Shown: positions 8,328 through 17,290 of the stretch, piece by piece | Layout of the letters: each line of letters opens with the position of its first letter | Numbering within the stretch: position 1 is the first letter of the stretch | Source: Paenibacillus wynnii | GTDB lineage: Bacteria; Bacillota; Bacilli; Paenibacillales; Paenibacillaceae | Direction: 5' to 3' | Length of the DNA stretch: 64,000 bases | Assembly (NCBI RefSeq): GCF_000757885.1 | Contig: NZ_JQCR01000003.1 | Span: 1,674,001-1,738,000, forward strand | The notes under the pieces: model-generated | Database searches by the model: none | What the model was told of the DNA's origin: nothing | The model's input: only the letters and a program-made list of their open reading frames with translations | Made by a program: the position numbers and the translations under genes

Positions 8328-8702
8328 CTATTGTCTGATGATGAGGACATCCTGAGGGGGTCTACCTGTGCTTTGAATTTGAGTAATTTGGGCATTTGTA
8401 AGATTGCGCCCTACCAAAACAAACGAAGATGTGACATTGTTAAAGTTGGCATTACCCAAGTTCGCTACACTTTGGCTTCCGCGATACACACGGAATGATC
8501 CCTGAAAGTTAATTCGCGAAAAGATTACAAGCGTTACCTCAGAACTCTGTACAACATTTCTAAGTCTGAAACTTGAGAGTTCGTTGTTAAATCTAAATGC
8601 TCCAAGATCACGAACTGCAACCCCTCCACGTCTGAATAGAATTCGACGAACGGAAAAATTGGTGCCAGACCAAAGGGCGAGACGTACATCACTGTTTGCC
8701 AT
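8328..8702 (-). CDS. Beta-gamma-crystallin-like calcium-binding protein
   Basis: A 124-residue protein made of two Greek-key repeats: residues 6-49 (RLALWSGTNF to FRLRN) and 56-97 (TLVIFSRINFQG to SFVLVG). Each carries the (N/D)(N/D)xx(S/T)S calcium motif of microbial beta-gamma crystallins, seen as NNELSSF and NNVTSSF. A short non-crystallin tail follows (NAQITQIQSTGRPPQ). There is no signal peptide, so it is probably cytoplasmic or a spore component. The ATG at 8702 has a strong SD (AAAAGGAG). It stands alone with its own terminator. The family assignment comes from the motif pattern. Confidence 0.75.
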   Translation of the reverse strand: MANSDVRLALWSGTNFSVRRILFRRGGVAVRDLGAFRFNNELSSFRLRNVVQSSEVTLVIFSRINFQGSFRVYRGSQSVANLGNANFNNVTSSFVLVGRNLTNAQITQIQSTGRPPQDVLIIRQ

Positions 8703-8792
8703 TTATACCACTCCTTTTCTTAGGGTTGATATATTCTATGCCAACTTAAGAGAATGGTATAAGACAAATTCAGCGGTGCATTAGTTTGTTTA

Positions 8793-8926
8793 TTACGGAG
8801 AAGCATAAGATACATCTCTCGGAAGACTAAAAGTGAATACCTTATCCCCGACAGCCCTATTTTGAACATCTTACCAATCTCAAGCGCTGCAGGACCAATC
8901 TCTGATGTAATATGAAGACTCCAAAG
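8793..8926 (-). pseudogene. Possible decayed gene fragment
   Basis: In the 253-bp gap before the crystallin gene, one minus-strand frame reads LHITSEIGPAALEIGKMFK and, after a frame change near 8845, another reads GDKVFTFSLPRDVSYASP and stops at 8793. Each half looks protein-like but neither has a start or SD. I do not know the parent gene. It may be a remnant or chance. Confidence 0.25.
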
Positions 8927-8955
8927 CTATTTCTCTTTATGGCGACCTGAGCAAT

Positions 8956-9966
8956 TCACTCATTCCAATAAACAAAGTAACTTCCTAAGAGCGAACTTAA
9001 TTGTTCAAGTTTAGAATAAGATGTTAGGGCATTAACGGCTCCCACTCCTTTAGTAATTAAGGGTTCCGATAGATATAGTTTATTAAGAACAAAGAGGTGT
9101 GCATTTGAAGGAACATTTCTTTTTATTTGAGTGACCTGTATTTCATGTGGACGGTAAAGCAAACGATTCATTTCCTCTTTTGTCTGCTCACAGTTTATTA
9201 ATAGAAATTCAAGTATAGAATCCGTCATCTCACTTAAAGACTCGACAGTTACTACATTTTGTTCGATTAATTCAGAAACTAAATGCTTTAGAATTACATT
9301 CGGTCCAATATTAGCTTCTGAACAATGAAATTTGGCTTCGGAAATAATGAATTGCAGTAATAATTCAGCAGTTTCAAAATCTGTTGAAATATAATTGCTC
9401 TCTATTCTTATTTTAGACAACAGCTGATTAGGAGACGTTATAAGTCCTGTTATTTGTGCACTCCTTACCCAAGAATCAAGATGGTCCAAATGGATTATAT
9501 TATCCTTATTTCGTAAGGGACTTGTTATATTACCCTCTATTAAATCTAGTATTATACTAGGGTCAAAGTTATATTTAGTCAGAATATCACTTAATTCTGT
9601 GGAATATAGCAACTCATGAGTTCTTTTATGATGATCAATACCTTCAAGCTGTTCTAGAACGTGGCTAAAGGGACTGTGTCCAATATCATGTAATAGTGCT
9701 GCAATCCTTAGTTCAAACCAATAAGGACAATAATAGGCCACTAGGGAAAATACTCCTAGGGTGTGTTGCAGACGAGTCGCGACATGTTGTGTGTTAATGT
9801 AACTGCAACCATTGTGATGTATGAAATGCAATCTGCGTAAAGGGGATGATTGAAGTAAACAGGATTCAATTTCAGTTAACTTCGTTTTAAGTCCCCACAA
9901 TGGTTCCCATATTTCATTTCCGCCCATTAATTGCGCAATATATTGAATCGATCTGAATTCTTTCAT
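8956..9966 (-). CDS. HD-domain phosphohydrolase
   Basis: A 336-residue HD-superfamily protein with His68 (TRLQHTLGV), then His93-Asp94 in ALLHDIGHSPFSH, plus later DHLDSW (HxxD-type) residues. These are the metal ligands of dNTPase/SAMHD1/YpgQ-like hydrolases. The likely substrate is a nucleotide or other phosphoester; it is unknown. Its ATG overlaps the TGA of the upstream HIT gene by 4 bp (ATGA), so the two are translationally coupled and probably act on related nucleotides. A GAAAGAG element inside the HIT gene serves as SD. Confidence 0.85.
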   Translation of the reverse strand: MKEFRSIQYIAQLMGGNEIWEPLWGLKTKLTEIESCLLQSSPLRRLHFIHHNGCSYINTQHVATRLQHTLGVFSLVAYYCPYWFELRIAALLHDIGHSPFSHVLEQLEGIDHHKRTHELLYSTELSDILTKYNFDPSIILDLIEGNITSPLRNKDNIIHLDHLDSWVRSAQITGLITSPNQLLSKIRIESNYISTDFETAELLLQFIISEAKFHCSEANIGPNVILKHLVSELIEQNVVTVESLSEMTDSILEFLLINCEQTKEEMNRLLYRPHEIQVTQIKRNVPSNAHLFVLNKLYLSEPLITKGVGAVNALTSYSKLEQLSSLLGSYFVYWNE

Positions 9967-10364
9967 ACTACACTCTTTCTTCGATTATCTTCTTTTCCGA
10001 GAAAACTTCTTAAGTCTTTACCAACCAAGGGCTCATCCACAAATCTTGGAATAACATGCAAATGTGAGTGAAATAAATGCTGACCCGCTGCACCATTCGT
10101 ATTCCATTGAAGATTATACCCATCCGGATTATGTAATCTGTCTAGATGTTCTTTTACTTCTTTCACTAAACTAAATGTATCGTTCCATTCTTTATCAGTA
10201 AGTTCAAATACGTTCACTCTATGGCGTCTAGGTACAATTAATCCCGATCCAATTAATATTTCCTGCGGCATTTGAAAGAATATGCAGCTTTCATTACTCA
10301 AAATTTCATTTTGCCTCTTTTCATTTTCGGGATTACAAAAGACGCAGTTATCATTATTAGACAT
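9963..10364 (-). CDS. HIT-family nucleotide hydrolase or transferase
   Basis: A 133-residue histidine-triad protein. The catalytic motif HSHLHVIPR (His99, His101, His103) is intact; HIT enzymes cleave or transfer nucleotidyl groups from dinucleoside polyphosphates or nucleoside phosphoramidates. The N-terminal CVFC (Cys7, Cys10) is half of the zinc site common in bacterial HIT proteins. The ATG at 10364 has SD AAGGAG. It is followed by the overlapping HD-hydrolase gene, which suggests a two-step nucleotide clean-up unit. Confidence 0.88.
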   Translation of the reverse strand: MSNNDNCVFCNPENEKRQNEILSNESCIFFQMPQEILIGSGLIVPRRHRVNVFELTDKEWNDTFSLVKEVKEHLDRLHNPDGYNLQWNTNGAAGQHLFHSHLHVIPRFVDEPLVGKDLRSFLGKEDNRRKSVV

Positions 10365-10420
10365 TTGATTACTCCTTAGTGGATCATTATGTCGATTTTA
10401 TACAAATATTTTGGGCGAAA

Positions 10421-11860
10421 TTATGATTTATTGAAAGACAAAATAAAGTTTGTCTCCTGTTCATTTGACTGAAACTCTATTTTTCCGTTATTTTTAGTCA
10501 TTATCTCTCTACATATCGCCAAACCCAATCCAGTGCCACTTTCTTTGTGAGTTATAAAAGGAAGAAATAGCGAATCTTCTATTTCTTTTGGTATTTGAGG
10601 CCCATTGTTCTTTATATGTATTTGAACACACTCTTCATCTTCCATGCATTCTATATTTATGACTCTATCCATCTTCACTGAAATTAATGCATCAATGGCA
10701 TTGCTGATAATATTCGATAGAACTTGTTGTATTGAGATTTTCTGAATAAAGAAATAAAAATTTTCTCCGCCTTTTAAAAGCAGATTTATATTTTCATTAC
10801 TCAATCGTGGATTTAGTAAATATACGGTTGAATGAATTAGCTGTGTAACAGAGATATTTACTTTTTCTTCTTCAAAAGCGTTATTCCTTGAGAAACTCAA
10901 AAACCCAGTTATATGCATATTTATGGCCTTGAATTCATCATCTATAACATCCAGGTATCTCTGTAATTGTGTTTGTCTGCCGCTATTTATATCATGCCTT
11001 ATCAATTTTAAAAATCCTGCGATAGAGGTTAATGGGTTTCGTATTTCGTGTGCCATACTTGAAGCCATTTTGCCAATTAAATTTAACCGGTCATCATGTA
11101 GTTTATCTAAATTTTCTCTCATTCTTTCAAAGGACTGAGAAAGTTTTCCGATTTCATTGTTAGACTGTGAAAGAATAGGTTTAGTAAAATCCCCTTTGGA
11201 AATAGTCTCAGCAATCCTAATAAGTTTCTGGGTCGGATTCGTTATTGAACGATAGAGAAGGTATGCAATAACTATTCCGAGTAATATTACTGAAATTCCA
11301 AAAACAAAAGTATTATGGATCATTGTTCTGTTGGATTGTATTATTCCAGCCATATTATTATTGATCAATGCCAATTGTCTTTTTTGAATTTGATCAATCT
11401 TACTATTGATAGCATCAGAATAAACGTCAAAAGCAGGCATGGATAAGTTTCCCTTTGCAGGTCCACCATCAATGAAATCCTGTGCCATTTTTTCTCCTGT
11501 GAGGTGATAAATCTTAAATAAATCCTTAATTTCATTTATTTCTATCTTCATCTCTGGGTTTAATGCAAGAAATTCCGCAATATCCTTATAAAATAGATCC
11601 GCATATTCATTTGCTACCCTAAATCCTCCATCTAAACTATTTAGACTTCTTGTTGCACTAATATCCGTTAAATGTTGCTGCACTTGAACAACTGAAAGTT
11701 TTATATCATCCGCTAATAATGCAGAGGTCAACGCTTTATTTTCAAAGGTTAGAATACTATTGTTCTGTTTAGTTGCAATAGTATTATGATAAATAAAAAC
11801 TATTGAAACAAGCACGAAAATTAAGCTGAATGCGATTAAACTTTTGATGCGAATAGTCAC
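10421..11860 (-). CDS. Membrane sensor histidine kinase
   Basis: A 479-residue kinase: TM1 (about 8-24), a mainly helical extracytoplasmic domain (25-183, four-helix-bundle type by composition), TM2 (184-203), HAMP (204-256), HisKA with phospho-acceptor His271 in SSMAHEIRNPLTS, and an HATPase_c domain (about 370-478) with NIISNAIDAL (N box) and GTGLGLAICREIM (G2 box). The GTG at 11860 follows AGGGGG by 6 nt. There is no adjacent response regulator, so it is an orphan. The lone HisKA-HATPase layout resembles sporulation-type kinases feeding a phosphorelay, but this is only a guess. The ligand is unknown. Confidence 0.85.
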   Translation of the reverse strand: MTIRIKSLIAFSLIFVLVSIVFIYHNTIATKQNNSILTFENKALTSALLADDIKLSVVQVQQHLTDISATRSLNSLDGGFRVANEYADLFYKDIAEFLALNPEMKIEINEIKDLFKIYHLTGEKMAQDFIDGGPAKGNLSMPAFDVYSDAINSKIDQIQKRQLALINNNMAGIIQSNRTMIHNTFVFGISVILLGIVIAYLLYRSITNPTQKLIRIAETISKGDFTKPILSQSNNEIGKLSQSFERMRENLDKLHDDRLNLIGKMASSMAHEIRNPLTSIAGFLKLIRHDINSGRQTQLQRYLDVIDDEFKAINMHITGFLSFSRNNAFEEEKVNISVTQLIHSTVYLLNPRLSNENINLLLKGGENFYFFIQKISIQQVLSNIISNAIDALISVKMDRVINIECMEDEECVQIHIKNNGPQIPKEIEDSLFLPFITHKESGTGLGLAICREIMTKNNGKIEFQSNEQETNFILSFNKS

Positions 11861-11893
11861 ATAAATCCCCCTAATAAAAATGTAAGAAATGGA

Positions 11894-12486
11894 TTAATAT
11901 GCAGTACTGCTATCATTGAATATATCCTTTTCCAAGACATCATATTTACTTATAAATCTATTAGCTGCTTCGCCTGATGCAATCGGAAGTTGCATCCAAA
12001 CATAAGCATGGACGGAACTCTCTAGACGCTCAATTTCATATGTATCTAACAGACTAGCAAACGTATGTAAACAGCTTCTGATTTTCTCATTTCCGCACTC
12101 TTCTTCACTTGGAAGAAATAAAATAGGGCATTGTACTTTCTTGTAATATTGCTCAAACTTCACATCCCAGTACTTTTGAATATACTCTGTTCTAACGCGG
12201 TTTAAATAACAGTAAGTAAAGCTACCGTCTTCCAACTGCAGTAGATTCTTGAATAACCCATTTTCTCCAAACTCATTGTATAAGGCACCCTCACAATGTG
12301 ATATCCTGATTCGGGCTTGTCTGACTTGCCGTGTCCTCGAAAATCAGGAGCAACGATACTGTAATTCTTTTCAAATTGCGGTATGATTCCATCCCACATG
12401 TTCAAATTTCCGCCACTAAAATGAAGAAATAAAACAGCTTGATCATTTCCTCTATCAATTTCATCCCCCGATACTGTTATAAGTCT
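11894..12486 (-). pseudogene. Decayed alpha/beta hydrolase
   Basis: A broken member of the alpha/beta hydrolase fold. Reading leftward, one frame gives VLFLHFSGGNLNMWDGIIPQ and APDFRGHGKSDKPESGYHI with no usable start (an in-frame TAA lies at 12489-12487). At about 12294 it jumps to another frame giving EGALYNEFGENGLF, then a continuous segment ending at 11894 with CPILFLPSEEE and SSVHAYVWMQLP. The nucleophile-elbow segment between GYHI and EGALYNEF (some 70-80 residues in relatives) is missing, so an internal deletion removed the active-site serine. The His-bearing segment survives. It cannot encode a working enzyme. Confidence 0.8.
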
Positions 12487-12615
12487 TTATTTGATTTGGA
12501 ATTGATATACTAAATATAACATTTTTGCATATACAATAATCCCCTTTTTTCTTTTGTACATCAACAAGCACCAATCTCGTGTTCTTATCATAAATAGATA
12601 GGAAAGAAGGGCGGG

Positions 12616-13449
12616 ATGCCGGTGGCTAACTATACTGTTAATGAAGAACGGGCTATCTTCCTGGCGGCAATCTGCGGACAGACCTATGCCCAATTTACAA
12701 ATGCGGACGGTTCGTTTGTTGTTCCTCTGAATTATTCGGTTAGTCATACGATTCAAGCGAAATCCATCAGCAATATATGGGAGCGCTTCGGGTTTATTAT
12801 TGAATCTCCGGATGAGATTATAATTGCTTTTAGAGGAACGAGCTCAACGACTGATTGGATCTCTGACATGATCGCCTCGCAAAAGAGGTTTAAATATATT
12901 AAGGAAGACTGCCTAACCCATCGGGGTTTTACAGACATCTATTCTACAGCCCGTAGCGGAGTTCTTTCCGCGCTGGCCAAGCTGTCAACCGATAAGACTT
13001 TGTACATTACAGGGCATAGTCTCGGAGCAGCACTCGCGACCCTATGTGCTATTGATCTTGCAGCCAACACTGCACACAGCTCACCCAACCTATATACATT
13101 TGGTTCCCCCCGTGTAGGTGATCCGGCTTTTGCGAAGGTTTTTACCATGTATGTCCGAAATAGCTACCGTATTGCCAATCTTTTTGATGTCGTAACATAT
13201 GCTCCGCCAACCATCTACAAGCTTCCTAAGCGGGAAAAAAAATACTATTACACCCATGTCCAAACTCTCTCATCGCTGACTTTCCAGAATGGAGCTATAG
13301 GCCTCAATCACATTATAAGTAGTTATTTCGCAAAACTCTCGCAGCTTGAACCGATATTCACCCAAAGGTTATGTTCAACGAACCCCGGCTTCTGCCCAGT
13401 CATTGAAGAGAACCCGCAAAAGTCAAAAAAGACACTAACGAGGAGTTAG
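12616..13449 (+). CDS. Class 3 lipase family protein
   Basis: A 277-residue alpha/beta hydrolase of the Lipase_3 family. The nucleophile Ser135 lies in ITGHSLGAALA, with Asp191 in NLFDVVTYAPP and His232 in GLNHIISSYF completing the triad. AFRGT (71-75) is the expected oxyanion-side motif. No signal peptide is visible, so the protein is either intracellular or exported in an unusual way. Acylglycerols or phospholipids are plausible substrates. The ATG at 12616 follows a G-rich GAAGGGCGGG element. The stop codon lies within the terminator stem. Confidence 0.88.
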   Translation: MPVANYTVNEERAIFLAAICGQTYAQFTNADGSFVVPLNYSVSHTIQAKSISNIWERFGFIIESPDEIIIAFRGTSSTTDWISDMIASQKRFKYIKEDCLTHRGFTDIYSTARSGVLSALAKLSTDKTLYITGHSLGAALATLCAIDLAANTAHSSPNLYTFGSPRVGDPAFAKVFTMYVRNSYRIANLFDVVTYAPPTIYKLPKREKKYYYTHVQTLSSLTFQNGAIGLNHIISSYFAKLSQLEPIFTQRLCSTNPGFCPVIEENPQKSKKTLTRS

Positions 13450-13457
13450 GGTCTTTT
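13427..13457 (+). terminator. Terminator overlapping the lipase stop codon
   Basis: AAAAGACACTAAC (13427-13439) pairs with GTTAGGGTCTTTT (13445-13457) with one mismatch. The TAG stop is inside the right arm, so the 3' end of the gene doubles as terminator. Confidence 0.75.
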
Positions 13458-13492
13458 CATATCATGCTTTTCCATGACTATCTTGGATTAGA

Positions 13493-14620
13493 TTATCTCG
13501 CTAAAATTTCTGCTATAAATCCAGATAACTCTTGTGCTGCTTTTTGATGAGCTAATACTCCTGGATGGCTTCTTGAACCTACGGTTTCATCTGTGGTATT
13601 CGGAATTTGAAAAACACTAACCTTCTTGTCACCTGTTTTCTTCATATAAATATCTACAGCCCGATAGATGGCAGGCATTAACGGTATACCCAGCATTCCG
13701 TATACCCATACGATATGTGCATTTGTATTATATTTTCTAAGTTTGGTCAGGAAATTCTGAACGGCCTCTTCAAACGCTCCCAAGTCCTCTTCATTATAGG
13801 AACCATCTTTATTTAACCTTTGTTTATGAGTCTGCCCTGTTCCTTCATCTTTCCATTCTGGTGAATGGAAAGCTCCAGCATCATTTGTCCCAAGATTAAC
13901 TACCACAACATTGGGCTGCCAGGAATCAAAGGAGTGCTCTTCAAAGGCCCCTAAAGCTTCATTCTTGTCACCAGTAAGAAGACCACAAACCTTGTCATAG
14001 TACTCAGGAATATTTGCATGTGGGTTATTATCCCAGCTTGTAAGGACTCCCCAACCACTTTGAGAAATTATTCTATAGTCTGCGTTCAAAGCTTCTGCTG
14101 TCAGGGTACTATAATTGTTAATCGCGCTAAACCACATGGGAATCCAGTCTTCTTCAGCTTTTGCACCGATTATCCCTTCACCTGAAGTAATGCTGTCACC
14201 TATAAACTCCATTTTAAATGACTTTTCATCAACAGGTAGAAATTCTCCATCCGCCTTCACCGCATGGATCTGCAAGGAGTGGCCTGGATCTTCACTCATA
14301 GCCTGTAAATCTTTTACTATGCGAACATTTTTCACCGTATTTTCATTCATACCTCTAAATACACAAACCCAATACCGTCCTGCTGTTAACATTTGTCTAC
14401 TTACTGGAACAGAGTTAATGACTATGCTAATCCAAGGTTCATAATTATCATAATCTGACTCTACTTCAATCCAAAGTTCAGATCCTTTAACATTTAATTC
14501 AATAGCACTTCCTGTCCAAAACAAGGTTAATGGAGAAAGGCACCCCGTTGTTCTACCATGGACTTTTAAATGATCAAGTTCAGATAATGGATGTACCTTT
14601 AACTTTTCATTTTGCATCAT
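13493..14620 (-). CDS. SGNH/GDSL hydrolase, carbohydrate-esterase-2-like
   Basis: A 375-residue esterase from the ATG at 14620. An N-terminal beta-sandwich (about residues 1-130, with FWTGSAIELNVKG) precedes the SGNH domain with FIGDSITSG (nucleophile Ser143), NLGTNDAG (block III) and SRSHPG (catalytic His). The Asp usual three residues before the His is a Ser here. CE2 acetyl-esterases have a Ser-His dyad and the same two-domain layout, so CE2-like deacetylation of polysaccharide is the best guess. No signal peptide is seen. The frame is open to a GTG at 14662 overlapping the GNAT gene by 4 bp, but AGGGGG before 14620 favours the later ATG. Confidence 0.8.
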   Translation of the reverse strand: MMQNEKLKVHPLSELDHLKVHGRTTGCLSPLTLFWTGSAIELNVKGSELWIEVESDYDNYEPWISIVINSVPVSRQMLTAGRYWVCVFRGMNENTVKNVRIVKDLQAMSEDPGHSLQIHAVKADGEFLPVDEKSFKMEFIGDSITSGEGIIGAKAEEDWIPMWFSAINNYSTLTAEALNADYRIISQSGWGVLTSWDNNPHANIPEYYDKVCGLLTGDKNEALGAFEEHSFDSWQPNVVVVNLGTNDAGAFHSPEWKDEGTGQTHKQRLNKDGSYNEEDLGAFEEAVQNFLTKLRKYNTNAHIVWVYGMLGIPLMPAIYRAVDIYMKKTGDKKVSVFQIPNTTDETVGSRSHPGVLAHQKAAQELSGFIAEILAR

Positions 14621-14658
14621 GCTATTTTGCTTCCCCCTAATTTCAATACATATCGTGG

Positions 14659-15069
14659 TCACACCGTAATCAGCTCTGAAATAAACATAGGTGTGGCCCC
14701 GTCCTCTGTATTAAAACCTATTTTTTTATAGAAATCTACTGCATGGGGATAAGATATTAACACTTTGGTTTTGCAGCCTTTATATCGATCGAGCATCATA
14801 CTCATTAATTCCCTGCCTATACCTTTACTACTATAACTCGGATGGACTAGCATATAATGAAAATACACCGTTAAAGCACCGTCTGACAAAGCATTGATTA
14901 ACCCGATAAGCTTATCCCCCTCCCATGCTGCAACAATAGAATGAGACCCTCTGATTGCTTGTAAAAGCTCGTTGGGGTACTTGCCAGACTCCCATTCTAC
15001 CGAAAGAAACAACTCTTGGAGAGCCTCCTTAGTGATCTCTTCTATGTTAGAAGCATAATAAATACTCAT
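14659..15069 (-). CDS. GNAT family N-acetyltransferase
   Basis: A 136-residue single-domain acetyltransferase. HYMLVHPSYSSKGIGRELMSMML holds the acetyl-CoA loop (SSKGIG), and AVDFYKKIGFNTED is the usual last strand-helix. The substrate is unknown. The ATG at 15069 is preferred (AAAGGAAG 8 nt before); the frame extends 6 codons upstream. It sits directly before the CE2-like esterase in the same direction and is probably co-transcribed with it. Confidence 0.85.
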   Translation of the reverse strand: MSIYYASNIEEITKEALQELFLSVEWESGKYPNELLQAIRGSHSIVAAWEGDKLIGLINALSDGALTVYFHYMLVHPSYSSKGIGRELMSMMLDRYKGCKTKVLISYPHAVDFYKKIGFNTEDGATPMFISELITV

Positions 15070-15171
15070 CCTACATCTTCCTTTCAACCATTTTCTTTAT
15101 TTCAATATACCGTTACAGATAGGTCTAGAAAATGGATTGACTGTAGGAGAGTTTGTATTTGTTTCTAAATT

Positions 15172-16497
15172 TTATTTTTTGTTATCTTCTATAGGTAAAG
15201 GTATTGTCTTGTCATAGGTTTTAATATAATGATATCCGTCTAGCAGTAGGTGATCCGGTTTCTCCATTGTGTTAAAAGAATACGTCTGCTCCCACAGGAT
15301 GTTACCGTTCTTCAGATCCCACGGACGTGACAAAGATATTGAGGATACGGGAACTACGATACCATCAGCTTGAACGGATAATTTTTCCGTCTCCAAGATT
15401 GTAAATTGTTTTCTAGCGATAATGATGTCATAACCTGTATCGGTTTTTGTGACGCTTCGAATCCATACCTTTTCATTGCCAATCGTAATGGATTGATCTG
15501 ATGGAGAGGCTAGGGAGATGGGTTCTTCTACTTTCTGATATCCGTCGAAATTTTCGAGTACAAGTTCAAGGGTCTCTATCTTGTCTGTCTGAAGTACATC
15601 AAATTCAAGTTCAAATCCCGCGATGCCCTCCTCAATGAAACGTTCCCCCCGCATTCCCCATGACTTCACTTCTGATCCATTCAAATAAAGCTTTATTTCA
15701 CCTGGAAATCTCGGGTATCCCTCATAATCCATTTCATAATATCCCTTCACATTGGTTGTAGTTGGTGAAGCTGTAATGGAGTCAAAGTGGACAATCCCCC
15801 GATCGACAGGAACGGATTTTGAAATGTCCTCTTCTTTAAACATACTTCTCATCGCTTTATTCGCTTCAAACTTGAAGGAAATCGGGTAGGATGCCCTTTC
15901 CCCACTATTCAGCCACTCATAGAATGTAACGGTTAATGTTCTGGAGAATGGACTAACCGGTTCGAATTTAGATATTCCCTCGTAATGGGTCTCGTCTTTG
16001 CTACTGCCACCACTTCCTCCTCTCATGTCTGAATCAGTCAAAAAACCTTGCACTTTATCCACGTTGTAACGAAATGATTTACTCTCATTAAATATGGAAC
16101 CTGCGGGTCGATCAATGGTGTAATACATAAGCAATGCGTTATCGTCTGCAATAACTCCGTTAATGGTAATGACAGTGCCATCATCAAGCGTTTTGCTTTT
16201 GTTGACCGTTTGACCGTATCCTTGCTCCGCCACTTCAGAAAAGCTTAGAGAGCTCAGCTCGTTTTTACTAAATAACATACTTCCGAAATAAGCAAATGCA
16301 GGATATTGATAAGTTCCAACAATCAGAAGGAGTGCTGCAGCTGACGAAGCAACCCATGTCATCGCTCTATTTACTTTTCTTTTCTTAGTAGGAACATTCT
16401 CAAGTGCGTTTCGAAGTCTGCCTTCAAGTTCTGACGGAGCCTGCACGATATTCAAGGTCTGTTTGTGCTCCAGTATTCTCTCCTCGATCGTTGTCAT
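15172..16497 (-). CDS. DUF4179 anti-sigma factor (membrane protein)
   Basis: A 441-residue protein with a short cytoplasmic N-terminal part (about 1-43) that would hold the sigma factor, one membrane helix (about 45-62, WVASSAAALLLIVGTYQ), and a large extracytoplasmic region beginning with the DUF4179 pattern (GVIADDNALLMYYTID). It probably keeps the partner ECF sigma at the membrane until an envelope signal arrives. The ATG at 16497 follows GGAGGTGATC closely. Its start lies 74 bp inside the 3' end of the sigma gene in another frame. Confidence 0.82.
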   Translation of the reverse strand: MTTIEERILEHKQTLNIVQAPSELEGRLRNALENVPTKKRKVNRAMTWVASSAAALLLIVGTYQYPAFAYFGSMLFSKNELSSLSFSEVAEQGYGQTVNKSKTLDDGTVITINGVIADDNALLMYYTIDRPAGSIFNESKSFRYNVDKVQGFLTDSDMRGGSGGSSKDETHYEGISKFEPVSPFSRTLTVTFYEWLNSGERASYPISFKFEANKAMRSMFKEEDISKSVPVDRGIVHFDSITASPTTTNVKGYYEMDYEGYPRFPGEIKLYLNGSEVKSWGMRGERFIEEGIAGFELEFDVLQTDKIETLELVLENFDGYQKVEEPISLASPSDQSITIGNEKVWIRSVTKTDTGYDIIIARKQFTILETEKLSVQADGIVVPVSSISLSRPWDLKNGNILWEQTYSFNTMEKPDHLLLDGYHYIKTYDKTIPLPIEDNKK

Positions 16498-17026
16498 AAC
16501 GATCACCTCCGATCATGGCTTTCAGTTTTTGTTTGGCCTGCGAAATTCTTGATTTGATGGTGCCAACCGGTGCATCGGTCATCTCTGCAATCGTCTGATA
16601 CGAAAGATCATGTATGTAACGAAGTTCAATCGCTTCCCGCTGCCTTACATTCAGATGAGAGAGCAACACCTCCATGTCCATCTCAGACTCCGTATTGCGA
16701 TATGAATTAGCGTCAGTTAATGCAGCAAGTGACGGTTCTTGCTCGTCTTCCAATGGAAGAAATCGTTCCTTTTTGCGGAGTAATGTTTTGCAACGATTGA
16801 CGAGAATGGTTTTGCTCCAGCTGTAGAAAGCTTCCCCTTTTTGCAATTGATCCAGCTTCTCATAAAGCGTAACAATCATGTCTTCCATGGCATCCATCGA
16901 GTCATGCTCATTTCTCATGTAGCTATAGGCGAGACGATAATAAGCGTCCTGTTCGGCTATGATTAGTTGTAATAAAGCTTCCTTGCTGCCTTTTTGGGCT
17001 TGTTTGACAAGACGGCTTACATTCAT
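16424..17026 (-). CDS. ECF-type RNA polymerase sigma factor
   Basis: A 200-residue sigma-70 family protein with region 2 (about 20-80, YRLAYSYMRNEHDSMDAMEDM) and region 4 (about 130-180, LSHLNVRQREAIELRYIHDLSYQTIAEM then GTIKSRISQAKQKL). The last 25 residues (DRYDNDRGENTG onward) go beyond the usual ECF end and lie over the start of the anti-sigma gene. It directs polymerase to a small regulon, often including its own operon. The signal is unknown. Confidence 0.88.
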   Translation of the reverse strand: MNVSRLVKQAQKGSKEALLQLIIAEQDAYYRLAYSYMRNEHDSMDAMEDMIVTLYEKLDQLQKGEAFYSWSKTILVNRCKTLLRKKERFLPLEDEQEPSLAALTDANSYRNTESEMDMEVLLSHLNVRQREAIELRYIHDLSYQTIAEMTDAPVGTIKSRISQAKQKLKAMIGGDRYDNDRGENTGAQTDLEYRAGSVRT

Positions 17027-17153
17027 ATTCTCACCCCTTTCATAGATAAGAGATCGCAGAGGGTATTAAAGTTCATTATGTACACAATATTTTTTAATTT
17101 AAGAGCATAGTTCAGTTTAGAGATATCCTTTCCATAAGAATAGTCGTTAAAAT

Positions 17154-17183
17154 GAAAAAAAGCTCCCGTGAATCACGGAAGCT
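17154..17183 (-). terminator. Terminator, leftward
   Basis: AGCTCCCGTGA (17161-17171) and TCACGGAAGCT (17173-17183) form a stem with a very short loop, followed on the minus strand by TTTTTTTCATT. It ends transcription of the membrane-protein gene at 17291-18121. The 100 bp in between holds no gene I can support. Confidence 0.75.
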
Positions 17184-17290
17184 CAAATGCCCATTACGTT
17201 GTTCCAAACAAAGAAGCCAATCCAACGGATCAGCCTCAGTTACATGAATATTGTTTTGCACAAGGAAAAACTGCTGTGATAGTACCTTTT

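Noticed and set aside
12487..12756. Minus-strand 89-codon frame over the lipase start
   Set aside because: It is antisense to the clear lipase gene with no SD and no protein-like features.
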